Of a stretch of 34,774 bases of DNA, positions 1 to 9,923 are shown piece by piece (position 1 is the stretch's first letter; each line of letters opens with the position of its first letter). The position numbers and the translations under genes were made by a program. The notes under the pieces were generated by a model, which searched no databases, was not told where the DNA came from, and worked only from the letters and a program-made list of their open reading frames with translations. This DNA is from Cellulosilyticum sp. (GTDB lineage Bacteria > Bacillota > Clostridia > Lachnospirales > Cellulosilyticaceae), in assembly GCA_029851645.1 (NCBI GenBank), contig JARKVN010000109.1, positions 1 to 34,774 on the forward strand, written 5' to 3'.

Positions 1-549
1 AGTCAGAATATACCTCATATCTAACTTGCTCATAAATAATTGTATCACTAAAATCACTAGTAATACAATACTCGTCGATAAATTTGGCTGTCTATTAACC
101 AAAATAAAAGGAATAAATTCAAATGCACCAATAATAAGAATGGGCCATAATTTATTGATTTTGGAATTATATTTGTTAATAATCGTTGCACCACAAAGAA
201 TCATCCCTATTTTTGTAAATTCTGAAGGTTGAATTTGTTGCCCTGCAATATTAATCCATCTTGTTGCACCATTTACATTCACCCCAAAAAGTTTAACTGC
301 AATTAGCATAATAATCATACTGATATAAATTACCCAATACCAGTTCGATAAAATATGATAGTCAATACTCATTACAACAATCATTAATACTAACCCAACA
401 AGAAAGAAAATGATTTGCTTTTTTACATTTTGATTATCACCATTATATGCTGTTGCACTATTAATAGCCAAAACACCAATGCCTGTTAGAAGGGTCATGA
501 GTATAATGAGCCATATATCAATTTTCTTTATTAATTCTTTTATGTGCAT
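1..549 (-). CDS. rodA: RodA/FtsW/SpoVE-family SEDS protein, N-terminal part (truncated by window edge)
   Basis: Manual minus-strand translation from ATG at 549: MHIKELIKKIDIWLIILMTLLTGIGVLAINSATAYNGDNQNVKKQIIFFLVGL...NGATRWINIAGQQIQPSEFTKIGMILCG...; the 'GA.RWI...QPSE..K' motif is typical of SEDS proteins. Open to position 1. Not in the supplied ORF list. Confidence 0.88.
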   Translation of the reverse strand, partial: MHIKELIKKIDIWLIILMTLLTGIGVLAINSATAYNGDNQNVKKQIIFFLVGLVLMIVVMSIDYHILSNWYWVIYISMIIMLIAVKLFGVNVNGATRWINIAGQQIQPSEFTKIGMILCGATIINKYNSKINKLWPILIIGAFEFIPFILVNRQPNLSTSIVLLVILVIQLFMSKLDMRYILT

Positions 550-580
550 TTGTTTTTTTAGTTCCTTTCAAACCCTCTTA

Positions 581-862
581 CTACTTTGCCTTTTTCAAGT
601 TTTTAATTGGAATATTGGCTGAAAGAACTGGTGCTTTTTGCCCTTCCTCATACTCCATATTAGATATTTCAATATTGAGCTCTTCTGTATCAATATCAAC
701 ATATCTTGAAATTACCTCTAAAATATCTGCTCTCATCATTTCTAATAGCTCTGTTGAACAATTCATTCGATCATGAATAAGTACCAATTTAAGTCGGTCT
801 TTTGCCACAGAACTGGATTTGTTTTTTTTGCCAAACAAAGCATTAATATCTAATAACCCCAT
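581..862 (-). CDS. minE: Cell division topological specificity factor MinE
   Basis: 93 aa, AKDRLKLVLIHDRMNCSTELLEMMRADILEVISRYVDID; directly downstream of minD. Confidence 0.93.
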   Translation of the reverse strand: MGLLDINALFGKKNKSSSVAKDRLKLVLIHDRMNCSTELLEMMRADILEVISRYVDIDTEELNIEISNMEYEEGQKAPVLSANIPIKNLKKAK

Positions 863-879
863 GGCTTTTCCCCCTTAGT

Positions 880-1677
880 TTAGTTACCAAACCCAAATAC
901 TTTTTTCAATTTACCCATAAAATTATTACTTGTATTTAAATCCAAAAATGGTACGTCCTGGCCTAACACACGTGCTGCAATATTTTTAAAGGCTTTACCT
1001 GCTAAAGATTGTGCTTCAGCAGCTGCAGGTTCACCCTTATTTGTGGTTACTACAATCTGCTCATCATCTGGTACAACTCCAATAAGATCCACTGCTAAAA
1101 TCTCTACCACATCATCCATTGCCATCATATCCCCACGTTTAACCATATGCATACGTACCCGGTTAATAATGAGCTGCATATTAGATACACCATGTGATTC
1201 TAATAGTCCAATAATACGGTCAGCATCTCTAACTGCCGATACTTCTGGCGTTGTAACAATTAGGGCTCTATCAGCACCTGCAATTGCATTTTGAAAGCCT
1301 TGTTCAATTCCTGCTGGACAATCTAGAATAACAAAATCAAAATCTTCTTTTAATGCATCACATAGTTTTTTCATCTGTTCTGGGCTTACTGAATTTTTAT
1401 CTCTTGTTTGTGCGGCTGGTAGTAAAAGTAAGTTTTCAAAACGCTTGTCCTTAATTAGAGCTTGTTTTAAACGACATCTTCCTTCAACTACATCTACCAA
1501 GTCATAAACTATACGATTTTCAAGCCCCATCACAACATCTAAGTTTCTTAATCCAATATCTGCATCTACTAAAACAACACTTTTTCCTTGTAAAGCTAAA
1601 GCTGTTCCTACATTTGCTGTGGTCGTTGTCTTCCCAACGCCACCTTTACCTGATGTTACAACGATTACTTCACTCAT
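880..1677 (-). CDS. minD: Septum site-determining ATPase MinD
   Basis: Deviant Walker A (VVTSGKGGVGKTTTTANVG). ORF runs to 1701, but the internal Met (MSEVIVVTSGKGGVGKTT, 1677) is the more likely start. Confidence 0.95.
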   Translation of the reverse strand: MSEVIVVTSGKGGVGKTTTTANVGTALALQGKSVVLVDADIGLRNLDVVMGLENRIVYDLVDVVEGRCRLKQALIKDKRFENLLLLPAAQTRDKNSVSPEQMKKLCDALKEDFDFVILDCPAGIEQGFQNAIAGADRALIVTTPEVSAVRDADRIIGLLESHGVSNMQLIINRVRMHMVKRGDMMAMDDVVEILAVDLIGVVPDDEQIVVTTNKGEPAAAEAQSLAGKAFKNIAARVLGQDVPFLDLNTSNNFMGKLKKVFGFGN

Positions 1678-2380
1678 CTTGCTTCTCCCCCCGTCTATCA
1701 TCTTTAGATAACATATGATTAATACTTTTGTTATCTAGCACATCAATATAAATTTGTTCTTCTAGTAAGTAGGCAATTTGTAATGTTTCTGCCTCGCTTT
1801 TCTCTTGTTCTGGACATGGTGCAATAACATTTCTAATACCAAGCTGAATTGGCGCCATTCCTTTACTAATAATGAAAGGGTTTCTAAAGCGACCATCTAA
1901 ACCGGCATGTATTTTCCCTTTAATAATCCCAAATACAATAACATGTCCACTTGCCTTAATGACCCCACCTGGATTAATATCTCCAAACACAATGACATTT
2001 CCTGGATATTCTATTTCTGTACCTGAACGCACAATTCCAAAGTGAACATGTGTTAGAGAACCATTTAAAGTTTCTAATTCTCGCTTTACCCAAAGCATTT
2101 CCTTATCATATACTGCAGGTTCATTGTCAAATTGATGAACAAAGGATATATTAATGATGTTTTGATGTTTTAATAAATCCATCAATTCATCTTGCTCACC
2201 CTGACTTAGAATACGCCCTTTAAATCGAATACCTATCTCAGAACCTTTAAAAAAGGACTTTGATTCACTTAATTTCTGTTTGAAACGACTTATTACATCT
2301 TCAAAAGGCGCTTTTTCATCTAAAATCACTGTGATACCATCTACATTACCTTTGAAAACAACAAGATTTCCCTCTCCCAT
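1670..2380 (-). CDS. minC: Septum site-determining protein MinC
   Basis: C-terminal beta-helix pattern (VIVFGDINPGGVIKASGHVIVFGIIKGKIHAGLDG) and position upstream of minD. Confidence 0.93.
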   Translation of the reverse strand: MGEGNLVVFKGNVDGITVILDEKAPFEDVISRFKQKLSESKSFFKGSEIGIRFKGRILSQGEQDELMDLLKHQNIINISFVHQFDNEPAVYDKEMLWVKRELETLNGSLTHVHFGIVRSGTEIEYPGNVIVFGDINPGGVIKASGHVIVFGIIKGKIHAGLDGRFRNPFIISKGMAPIQLGIRNVIAPCPEQEKSEAETLQIAYLLEEQIYIDVLDNKSINHMLSKDDRRGEKQDE

Positions 2381-2533
2381 GCTTTCCCCTCTATTCTATA
2401 GATTCAATCATACTTATGATTTTGCACCTAACTGCATTATCATCTGCTTTCTTTATTATTTTACACTACATATTAAGCTATTGACAATTATAATTTACAT
2501 TTTTGTCTTATTTTTCAAAACAAATTACGCATT

Positions 2534-3043
2534 TCAAAAAATATTCCTTGTACTTTTTTCGTGGTCTTCAATTTTTTCATTAATTAGATAAGCTAATTGA
2601 TAAATAATAAGGGATAAAGTGATTGTATAAATGAGTTCTGGTATAATAATAGATTTAATAAAATAAATAAAATTAAGCTTTCCTCTTAAGACCAATGCAC
2701 CAACATGCATGCCACTATAAAATAAACTACTTAATAATGTGCAAATTAAAGGAAGTACAAAATTCTCCCTATAAAAGTTTTGATTGAACTTACCACATAT
2801 ATACCCAATAAAAGCATAGCTTATAATAGTAGGACCTAGAACTAGTCCAAAAGAGATATCATTGAGTAGTCCAGCTACTGCACCAATAATTGCCCCTTCT
2901 TTACTTCCTCTAAGTAGAGCAAATGAAACAATTACTATAATCATAAAATTAGGTGCAATATCACCAATCCTAAGATATTGTAGCAAAGTTGCTTCTAATG
3001 TATGCAAGACAATTAATAAAATTCCTATAACACTCGCTCGCAT
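2534..3043 (-). CDS. mreD: Rod shape-determining protein MreD
   Basis: 169 aa multi-TM protein, LRGSKEGAIIGAVAGLLNDISFG motif, follows mreC. Confidence 0.88.
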   Translation of the reverse strand: MRASVIGILLIVLHTLEATLLQYLRIGDIAPNFMIIVIVSFALLRGSKEGAIIGAVAGLLNDISFGLVLGPTIISYAFIGYICGKFNQNFYRENFVLPLICTLLSSLFYSGMHVGALVLRGKLNFIYFIKSIIIPELIYTITLSLIIYQLAYLINEKIEDHEKSTRNIF

Positions 3044-3054
3044 ATTCCTCCTCC

Positions 3055-3873
3055 TTATTCATTCTCATTTTGAAGGACAAGGACTTGTTGTAAGTGCTCA
3101 AAATCTACAACAGGTTTTACATATGCATAACTTACAAGATCGTTATTGTTAATTTGGACTTCTTCAATGACACCTATTAATATACCAGGTGGATAAATAT
3201 CACTTAAATAAGAAGTAATAATTTGATCCCCTTTTATGATTTCAGATTCACCATTAATTTCCAAAATACACCAACCATCTTTTGCAAGTTCAATACTTCC
3301 TTTTAAAATACCTACATCACCTGTACGACTTACTTCTGCACTTACAGCGCTACGACTATCAATAATAGAAACGACTTTAGAACTAATATCTGTTGCTTCC
3401 TCTACATGCCCTACTAAACCACCATCAGCTAAAATAACACTATTATTTTTAACATTATGTCTTGTGCCTTTATCAATGGTATATATTTTATTCCAATTAC
3501 CGTAATCTCTACCTATTACGTTCGCACCCGTCCCCATATAGTCCGCATATCGATTTTTCATTTCTAAATTAGCTTTTAAACTTTCATTTTCAGCTTGATA
3601 TTCAGATAATATGTTTTTTTCATATCGTAATTTACTCACTTCTTCTTTTAACTTTTCATTTTCAGCCAATAACTCATCTACATCCTTAAAGTGATTTAAT
3701 AACTCAGATACTTCTCTTGTTGCAAAATCAATTCCTTTTTCAAGAGGATAAAGAATGTAATTAATGCCTGTACTCAGTACCGGAATATTAAGCATTTTAC
3801 CAATTCCTATTATCCCTATTAGAAGGACTGTACTTATAATCCCTATCCTCTTTACCTTCTTATTTAGCTTCAA
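3055..3873 (-). CDS. mreC: Rod shape-determining protein MreC
   Basis: N-terminal TM, coiled coil, VIGRDYGNWNKIYTIDKGTRHNVKNNSVILADGGLVGHV; follows mreB. Confidence 0.93.
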   Translation of the reverse strand: MKLNKKVKRIGIISTVLLIGIIGIGKMLNIPVLSTGINYILYPLEKGIDFATREVSELLNHFKDVDELLAENEKLKEEVSKLRYEKNILSEYQAENESLKANLEMKNRYADYMGTGANVIGRDYGNWNKIYTIDKGTRHNVKNNSVILADGGLVGHVEEATDISSKVVSIIDSRSAVSAEVSRTGDVGILKGSIELAKDGWCILEINGESEIIKGDQIITSYLSDIYPPGILIGVIEEVQINNNDLVSYAYVKPVVDFEHLQQVLVLQNENE

Positions 3874-3890
3874 GGCAATCGCTCCCTGTT

Positions 3891-4901
3891 TTATTTATCA
3901 TCAGCAAAAATTGCTGACCATTTCTCTATATTCTCCAAAGCATAACCTGTTCCTTTTGCTACACAGTCAAGAGGATCTTCAGCAATTTTAACTGGCATAC
4001 CTGTTTCAAGCCCAATTAATGTATCAAGCCCATTAAGAAGTGCGCCACCTCCAGTAAGCATAATACCACTTTCCATAATATCTGCAGCAAGTTCTGGTGG
4101 TGTTTTCTCAAGTGTTAGTTTAATGGCATCAATAATGGCATTAACAGGTTCTTTAATGGCTTCTGTTACTTCTGTTGATGTAATAGTAAGCACTTTAGGA
4201 AGGCCTGTTACAAGGTCGCGCCCACGAATATCCATGGTTTGGTCTTGTCCTGTTGGATAAGCAGCACCAATTGTAATTTTAATTTGTTCCGCTGTTCTTT
4301 CACCAATCATTAAATTATATTCTCTCTTAATATACGCTACAATATATTCATCAAATTCATCACCTGCAATACGAAGTGATTTACTTGCCACAATACCACC
4401 TAACGAAATAACAGCTACATCTGTTGTTCCTCCACCGATATCTACTACCATATTTCCTGTTGGATCTTCTACACGGAGGTGTGCTCCAATTGCTGCTGCC
4501 ATTGGTTCTTCCATAATTAATGCCTTTTTAGCACCTGCTTTTTCTGTTGCTTCTTCTACGGCACGTTTCTCTACAGAAGTAACACCAGATGGTACACAAA
4601 CAATTACTCTTGGTTTAGTTCCAAACATAGATTGTTTATAGGCTTTACCGATAAAATAACGAAGCATCGCTGATGTTGTGTCAAAATCTGCAATCACACC
4701 ATCTTTTAGCGGTCTAATTGCCACAATATTTCCTGGTGTTCTACCGATCATTTGTTTCGCTTCATCACCAACTGCTAATACTTCATTTGTCTTTTCTTTA
4801 ATGGCAACAACTGAAGGTTCATTCACTACAATTCCTTTTCCTTTTACAAATACCAATGTATTAGCAGTACCAAGATCGATACCCATATCTTTACTAAACA
4901 T
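3891..4901 (-). CDS. mreB: Rod shape-determining protein MreB (actin-like)
   Basis: [46 protein letters not shown]; strong family match by inspection. Confidence 0.96.
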   Translation of the reverse strand: MFSKDMGIDLGTANTLVFVKGKGIVVNEPSVVAIKEKTNEVLAVGDEAKQMIGRTPGNIVAIRPLKDGVIADFDTTSAMLRYFIGKAYKQSMFGTKPRVIVCVPSGVTSVEKRAVEEATEKAGAKKALIMEEPMAAAIGAHLRVEDPTGNMVVDIGGGTTDVAVISLGGIVASKSLRIAGDEFDEYIVAYIKREYNLMIGERTAEQIKITIGAAYPTGQDQTMDIRGRDLVTGLPKVLTITSTEVTEAIKEPVNAIIDAIKLTLEKTPPELAADIMESGIMLTGGGALLNGLDTLIGLETGMPVKIAEDPLDCVAKGTGYALENIEKWSAIFADDK

Positions 4902-4990
4902 ATTTATCCTCCTAATTCATCTATACTATATGCTAATTGACAAAATATCCTATCTATCATCATACCTTTTTTTATTTCTTTTTTCAACAA

Positions 4991-5695
4991 CTATAGATAA
5001 CTTTCTTCCTTGAGACTCTTGTAAATACCATCTCCAATAATGATATGGTCTAATAACGGAATGCCTATCACTTCTCCTACCTTTTTTAATCTTTCGGTGA
5101 TTTGTAAATCTTCTCTGCTTGGTGATGGATCTCCACTTGGATGATTGTGTACAACAATAATACTATGTGCTGATTTTTGAATCGCTGTCTTATAAACTTC
5201 TCTAGGATGAACAATAGAAGCAGTTAGACTTCCTGTAGAAATGGTTTTGTACCCCATCATCCTACACTTAGTATCTAAAAAAGTTACAATAAAACATTCT
5301 TTCTGTTCATGCCTTAAAATCTCCATAAAGTACTGAGATAAAATATTAGGTGAGGAAATCTTCTGATTAGGCAAATGCTTCTCCTTAGCAATACGCTTAC
5401 TTAATTCTAACAAAGCAATAATTTGTAAAGCTTTTATCTTACCAATTCCTTTAACTTGTTGAAGTTCCTCATAAGACAAATTATATAAGCTAATCAAAGA
5501 GGTTTTAGGTGCATTAAATATTTGCTCTTTTGCCCCATAAGTTAATAAATATTGTGCTAGTTCTTGGACATCCATATCTGACGTCCCTGTTCTTAGTAGT
5601 ATGGCTAGTAAATCACTATCTGTTAAGGCTTCTAACCCATATTTTTCGAATTTTTCATAGGGCATTTCTTTATAAATTAGAACTTGATTTCTCAT
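4991..5695 (-). CDS. radC: RadC/YicR-family JAB-domain protein
   Basis: JAMM motif VVHNHPSGDPSPSREDLQITERLKKVGEVIGIPLLDHIIIGDG, plus HhH region (VKGIGKIKALQI). Confidence 0.93.
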   Translation of the reverse strand: MRNQVLIYKEMPYEKFEKYGLEALTDSDLLAILLRTGTSDMDVQELAQYLLTYGAKEQIFNAPKTSLISLYNLSYEELQQVKGIGKIKALQIIALLELSKRIAKEKHLPNQKISSPNILSQYFMEILRHEQKECFIVTFLDTKCRMMGYKTISTGSLTASIVHPREVYKTAIQKSAHSIIVVHNHPSGDPSPSREDLQITERLKKVGEVIGIPLLDHIIIGDGIYKSLKEESYL

Positions 5696-5753
5696 AGGAT
5701 ACCCCCTTTTTCAAATTATTGCCAAAAACTTTCAAATCCATACTTATAAAATA

Positions 5754-5787
5754 ACGAGGCAAAGTCTCTAATGCGACTTTACCTCGT
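5754..5787. terminator. Long imperfect hairpin between maf and radC (possible weak terminator or processing site)
   Basis: ACGAGG-c-AAAGTC-(8 nt)-GACTTT-a-CCTCGT: 12 bp with one internal mismatch; poor T-tract. Confidence 0.5.
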
Positions 5788-5813
5788 ATTTTGCAAACTC
5801 CATCTTATTCATT

Positions 5814-6392
5814 TTATAGAACCAGTACTTTTAGCTTTTCATATAAAGCATGTACTGGCAATCCCACAACATTATAATAGTCCCCTTCAATACCTTCTAT
5901 ATATCTTGCACCATATCCTTGGATACCATAAGCCCCTGCTTTATCAAAGGGTTCTTTCGTTTCAAGATATGCTTCTATTTCTTGTTTGGATAACTCATGC
6001 ATTCTAACTTTCGTTTTAATGTAGAAACTTTCTACTATCTTTCTTTTCTTATTAATTATAGCAACACCAGTAAAAACTTCATGCTCTTTCCCACTTAGCC
6101 TTTCTAACATTGCTTGAGCATGGAATGAATCTACAGGCTTACCCATTATTTCTCCATTTAAACAAACTATTGTATCTGCTCCAATAACAATCTGATCTAC
6201 ATTTTGGCTAGCTACTGCCTCTGCTTTTTGAAGTGCTACTGCCTTTACATTCTCTTCTGGTGAGAGTGATAAATCAATATGTTCCTCTACTTCTTTTAAC
6301 TTAATTTCAAATGCCCAAGGTAGTAATACCATAAGCTCTCTACGCCTTGGTGATTGTGATGCTAAAACTAATGGTTTCATTATCTTCCTCAT
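5814..6392 (-). CDS. maf: Maf-like nucleotide pyrophosphatase
   Basis: LASQSPRRRELM; IVIGADTIVCLNGEIMGKP; AYGIQGYGARYIEGIEGDYYNVVGLPV. Confidence 0.95.
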   Translation of the reverse strand: MRKIMKPLVLASQSPRRRELMVLLPWAFEIKLKEVEEHIDLSLSPEENVKAVALQKAEAVASQNVDQIVIGADTIVCLNGEIMGKPVDSFHAQAMLERLSGKEHEVFTGVAIINKKRKIVESFYIKTKVRMHELSKQEIEAYLETKEPFDKAGAYGIQGYGARYIEGIEGDYYNVVGLPVHALYEKLKVLVL

Positions 6393-6419
6393 ATTTCCTA
6401 TTCTATTTTTACTTCTAAA

Positions 6420-6689
6420 CTATACAATCTTTTTATATAAAAAAATACCTAATAGTAAACCTATAACAGCTGTCAAAGTAATGTTAAATTTAACTTGAAA
6501 AGAAAACCAAATCACACCTAAATTAACTTGAAAAGGTTGATCTAATCCAAAGGTTCCTGTATCATTTAACCATTTCAAGAAACTAATCTCACTACATAAA
6601 CCTCCAATAAAATAACCTACTGTTAAACCTGATAACATACATAATAACAAAATCCAAAAATGACTAAATTTTGACGTGTTGCCTGCCAC
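6420..6689 (-). CDS. DUF4321-like small membrane protein
   Basis: 89 aa with two TM segments, VNLGVIWFSFQVKFNITLTAVIGLLLGIFLYKK; adjacent to maf. Confidence 0.7.
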   Translation of the reverse strand: MAGNTSKFSHFWILLLCMLSGLTVGYFIGGLCSEISFLKWLNDTGTFGLDQPFQVNLGVIWFSFQVKFNITLTAVIGLLLGIFLYKKIV

Positions 6690-6841
6690 TAGACTCCCCC
6701 CTATTTTCTTTTGTACTTTTCATATGTAGCCAAAAGAAAACATTTAACCTCTTAAAAATTATATAATCTTTTGTGCCATCAATCAATATTTTAGTCTTTA
6801 TTTTTTGAATTATTCAGCAAACCTTTCCTAATTTTCAATCT

Positions 6842-8221
6842 CTAACCTTCAACAAGGTTTTCTAGCCAAATACCTTTTTTAAGTAGTATATAACCTACCA
6901 AACATTTAAATAAATCTGCTAATTGACAAATTAAATAAATAGGTAAAATAGGAAGTCCTGTATAATGCGCTAAAACAAATGCTAAAGGCGCACTTACTAC
7001 CCATAAATACACACTATCGAATAAGAAAGTGATAAATGTTTTTCCTCCTGAACGAATTGTAAAGTAGGTTGCATGCAAAAAGCCATAAATAGGCATACAA
7101 AGTGCTGCAATACGAATAAGCCCAGTAGCTAGTTCCTTTACTTCATCTGTTGTATTATAAATTGCAGGGAAAAGTGGTGCGACTATTGCCATGAAAATCC
7201 CCATTATAAGACAACATCCAACAGAAAATCGAATCATTTTATGAGCAGTCTCTTTAGCCTCATCCATTTTACCTGCTCCCAATAAAGGCCCGACGATAAT
7301 AGCTACTGCACTTCCTAATGCAATAAAGACCACATTAAATAAGTTAGCAATTGTTGTAGCAATATTAAGACCAGCAACTACAGATAAACCTCTTATAGAA
7401 TAGCACTGCATTAAGGTTGCCATTCCTGCTGCCCAGAAGGTTTCATTTAAAATAAGTGGCATACCTTTTATAATAATTTTCTTTGCTAAAGTAAAAGGTA
7501 CAGTAAACTTTTTATAGGCTCCTTTAATAAAAAGATGGGACTTATGATGTTTATGAGTCCATGCTGCTACAATTAAACATTCTACATATCTTGAAACAAC
7601 TGTTCCAATGGCTGCTCCTTCACTTCCTAATTTAGGAAACCCAAACTTCCCAAAGATTAATAAGTAATTAATCCCCAAATTAACAAAGACAGCTACGACA
7701 CCTGCTTTCATAGGAAGAACGGTCTCCCCTGTTTCACGAAGTGTACTACTATAAGATTGAGAAATTGCAAAGGGTATTAATCCAAGTAGCATAATTCTTA
7801 AATAGCGTATTGCATACTGAAGCGTTGCTTCTAAATTACTTGCACTACTATCCTCATGCAAATAAAGCAAAATTAAATTTTCTCCAAACAAACTCAAGAT
7901 TCCTATACTCATCATTGTGATTAGCCCACAAATAACTAGTTTAAATCGAAATGTATCTCGCACGCCTTCATGGTTGCCTTGTCCAAAAAATTGGGCACTA
8001 AAAATCCCTGCACCAGAAACGCCTCCAAAAATACATAAATTAAAAACAAATAAAAGTTGGTTAACAATAGCAACTCCTGACATTTGGTCTGTTCCTACTC
8101 TCCCTACCATAATATTATCTAGTAGGCTTACAAAATTAGTAATACCATTTTGAATCATAATAGGAATAGCCACAACTAAAACCATTTTATAAAACTTTCT
8201 ATCTCCCATTAACTTGTTCAT
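6842..8221 (-). CDS. MATE-family efflux transporter
   Basis: 459 aa, ~12 TM; MVLVVAIPIMIQNGITNFVSLLDNIMVGRVGTDQMSGVAIVNQLLFV; 4-nt overlap with the upstream LCP gene stop. Confidence 0.92.
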   Translation of the reverse strand: MNKLMGDRKFYKMVLVVAIPIMIQNGITNFVSLLDNIMVGRVGTDQMSGVAIVNQLLFVFNLCIFGGVSGAGIFSAQFFGQGNHEGVRDTFRFKLVICGLITMMSIGILSLFGENLILLYLHEDSSASNLEATLQYAIRYLRIMLLGLIPFAISQSYSSTLRETGETVLPMKAGVVAVFVNLGINYLLIFGKFGFPKLGSEGAAIGTVVSRYVECLIVAAWTHKHHKSHLFIKGAYKKFTVPFTLAKKIIIKGMPLILNETFWAAGMATLMQCYSIRGLSVVAGLNIATTIANLFNVVFIALGSAVAIIVGPLLGAGKMDEAKETAHKMIRFSVGCCLIMGIFMAIVAPLFPAIYNTTDEVKELATGLIRIAALCMPIYGFLHATYFTIRSGGKTFITFLFDSVYLWVVSAPLAFVLAHYTGLPILPIYLICQLADLFKCLVGYILLKKGIWLENLVEG

Positions 8222-9786
8222 TCTCCTCTATTTTCTACTCCTCTATCATTTATTTGGATGGAATCCTCTTTTGGCTCTACCTCCTGCTCATCATTATTGA
8301 TAACAGGTGATTCTTCTATAACTGGCTCTTCTAATAAAGCTTCTAATCCTTCATTTGGTATCATCTCTTCAAGTTCACCTTGTTCTTCTACTTGAGGTTC
8401 TATAGTTTCTGGAATTTGTTCATTTGATAGAATAGGATTAGTTTCTGGTAATTCATTTTGTGAAGGTACGATTTCTGATGGAATAGGTGTACTTTCAACT
8501 TCAGGCGAAGGTACTTCCTCAGGTAAGCTTTGAATTTCATCCCCTAATTCAATTTCTTCTTCACCATCTTCTATCACTGGATCCGTAGGCTCTGGCGTAC
8601 TAGGCACTTCTGGTATAGGAGTAGGTGATTCAGTAACAACTTCTTCTGAAATTTCTTCCTCTTGTGAGGCTTGAGTTTCTTCTTTTTCTACCTTATTAGA
8701 TGGTTGGTATATCTGCTGCTTTGTAGTTGCACGTATTTCTCCAGTATCCTTAGACACCTCCTCCTTAATAGGTACGTCACGATTATAAAGAAACTTTTGC
8801 ATAAATGCATCAACCTCTACCTGATCTAATACATAATACCACTTATCTTCTCTTACAGCTTCTCCAGGTAAAGTTGCAAAAGTAATATCACTTAGTTTAA
8901 ATTGGTTTGCATAACTAATATAAGTTTTTAATTCATTGAATTTAATATCTGTTTTTAAATCACTATATACAGTATTAATGATTTTTAGTAATTGCCCTGT
9001 GGTATCTGTACTCAATAACTTTTTAGCAAGTGCTTTTAAAAATATCTGCTGAGTTTCAATTCGCCCTACATCACCTTCTGCATATTGCTCACTATAGTCT
9101 TCATTATGCCTCCAACGAACAAGCCCCTCTGCCTGCTTACCATTTAATACTTGTAACCCAGGCTGTAAGTCAATATGTAAATCTTGATAATCATCATTAT
9201 ATTCCATTCTTCTTGGAACATCTACCTCTACTCCGCCAATTGCATCAACAATCTTACGAAAAGCAGAAATATTAACAACAACATAATGATCAATACGTAG
9301 TCCCATAATGTCTTCCAATGTATTTACTGTAAAGTAACGTAAATTATTAATACCACCATAAGCACTCATCTCTGTAATCTTACTATATTCATGATAACCT
9401 TTATTAAGTTCTGCCATTTTTTCTTGTTGGAACGGCGTCCATGCTACTTTTGTATCTCTAGGAACAGCAATAACCTTAATTTCATTCGTTTGGGTATTTA
9501 GATTGACAACAAAGATAACATCTGTCCTCATTTCATCTATATCTACTCCAAAAACAGCAATATTTTGATTAATATCTCTTTCCTCTTCACTTTCATTTCT
9601 ATTGTATTTAGGAATATCCTCTAATTTCTTCTTATCTTCTTTAATTACCACCCCATTATAAATAGATTGAAGTATCACATACCCCACTCCTATTAATATA
9701 ACTATAATAATGCCTATAATCCCCACTACCTTTAAGTATTTGTTCTTCCCTTTCATCCTGCTTTCTGGGTAATAAGCCCCAAACAT
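8218..9786 (-). CDS. LytR-CpsA-Psr (LCP) family protein with long acidic PEST-like C-terminal tail
   Basis: Single N-terminal TM; LCP core FGVDIDEMRTDVIFVVNLNTQTNEIKVIAVPRDTKV...VVVNISAFRKIVDAIGGVEVDVP...LNGKQAEGLVRWRH. Confidence 0.9.
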   Translation of the reverse strand: MFGAYYPESRMKGKNKYLKVVGIIGIIIVILIGVGYVILQSIYNGVVIKEDKKKLEDIPKYNRNESEEERDINQNIAVFGVDIDEMRTDVIFVVNLNTQTNEIKVIAVPRDTKVAWTPFQQEKMAELNKGYHEYSKITEMSAYGGINNLRYFTVNTLEDIMGLRIDHYVVVNISAFRKIVDAIGGVEVDVPRRMEYNDDYQDLHIDLQPGLQVLNGKQAEGLVRWRHNEDYSEQYAEGDVGRIETQQIFLKALAKKLLSTDTTGQLLKIINTVYSDLKTDIKFNELKTYISYANQFKLSDITFATLPGEAVREDKWYYVLDQVEVDAFMQKFLYNRDVPIKEEVSKDTGEIRATTKQQIYQPSNKVEKEETQASQEEEISEEVVTESPTPIPEVPSTPEPTDPVIEDGEEEIELGDEIQSLPEEVPSPEVESTPIPSEIVPSQNELPETNPILSNEQIPETIEPQVEEQGELEEMIPNEGLEALLEEPVIEESPVINNDEQEVEPKEDSIQINDRGVENRGE

Positions 9787-9881
9787 TCACCTCTCTTATT
9801 TTTGTAATATATCTAATTGATTATATCCCTTTTACTTCTCATTTTCTATACCCAATTTGTCTTTAAAATCATTCAATTAAT

Positions 9882-9921
9882 AAAAAAGGCAGTGTCTTCT
9901 ATAACGAAACACTGCCTTTTT
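9882..9921 (-). terminator. Rho-independent terminator downstream of the NADH oxidase-like gene
   Basis: AAAAAAGGCAGTGT - loop - ACACTGCCTTTTTT, A/T flanks on both sides (potentially bidirectional). Confidence 0.85.
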
Positions 9922-9923
9922 TA

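Noticed and set aside
26-232. Plus-strand ORF of 68 aa
   Set aside because: Antisense to the clear rodA reading frame on the minus strand.
2280-2591. Plus-strand 103-aa hydrophobic ORF
   Set aside because: Antisense to minC start, the intergenic gap and mreD end; AT-rich chance ORF, no RBS.
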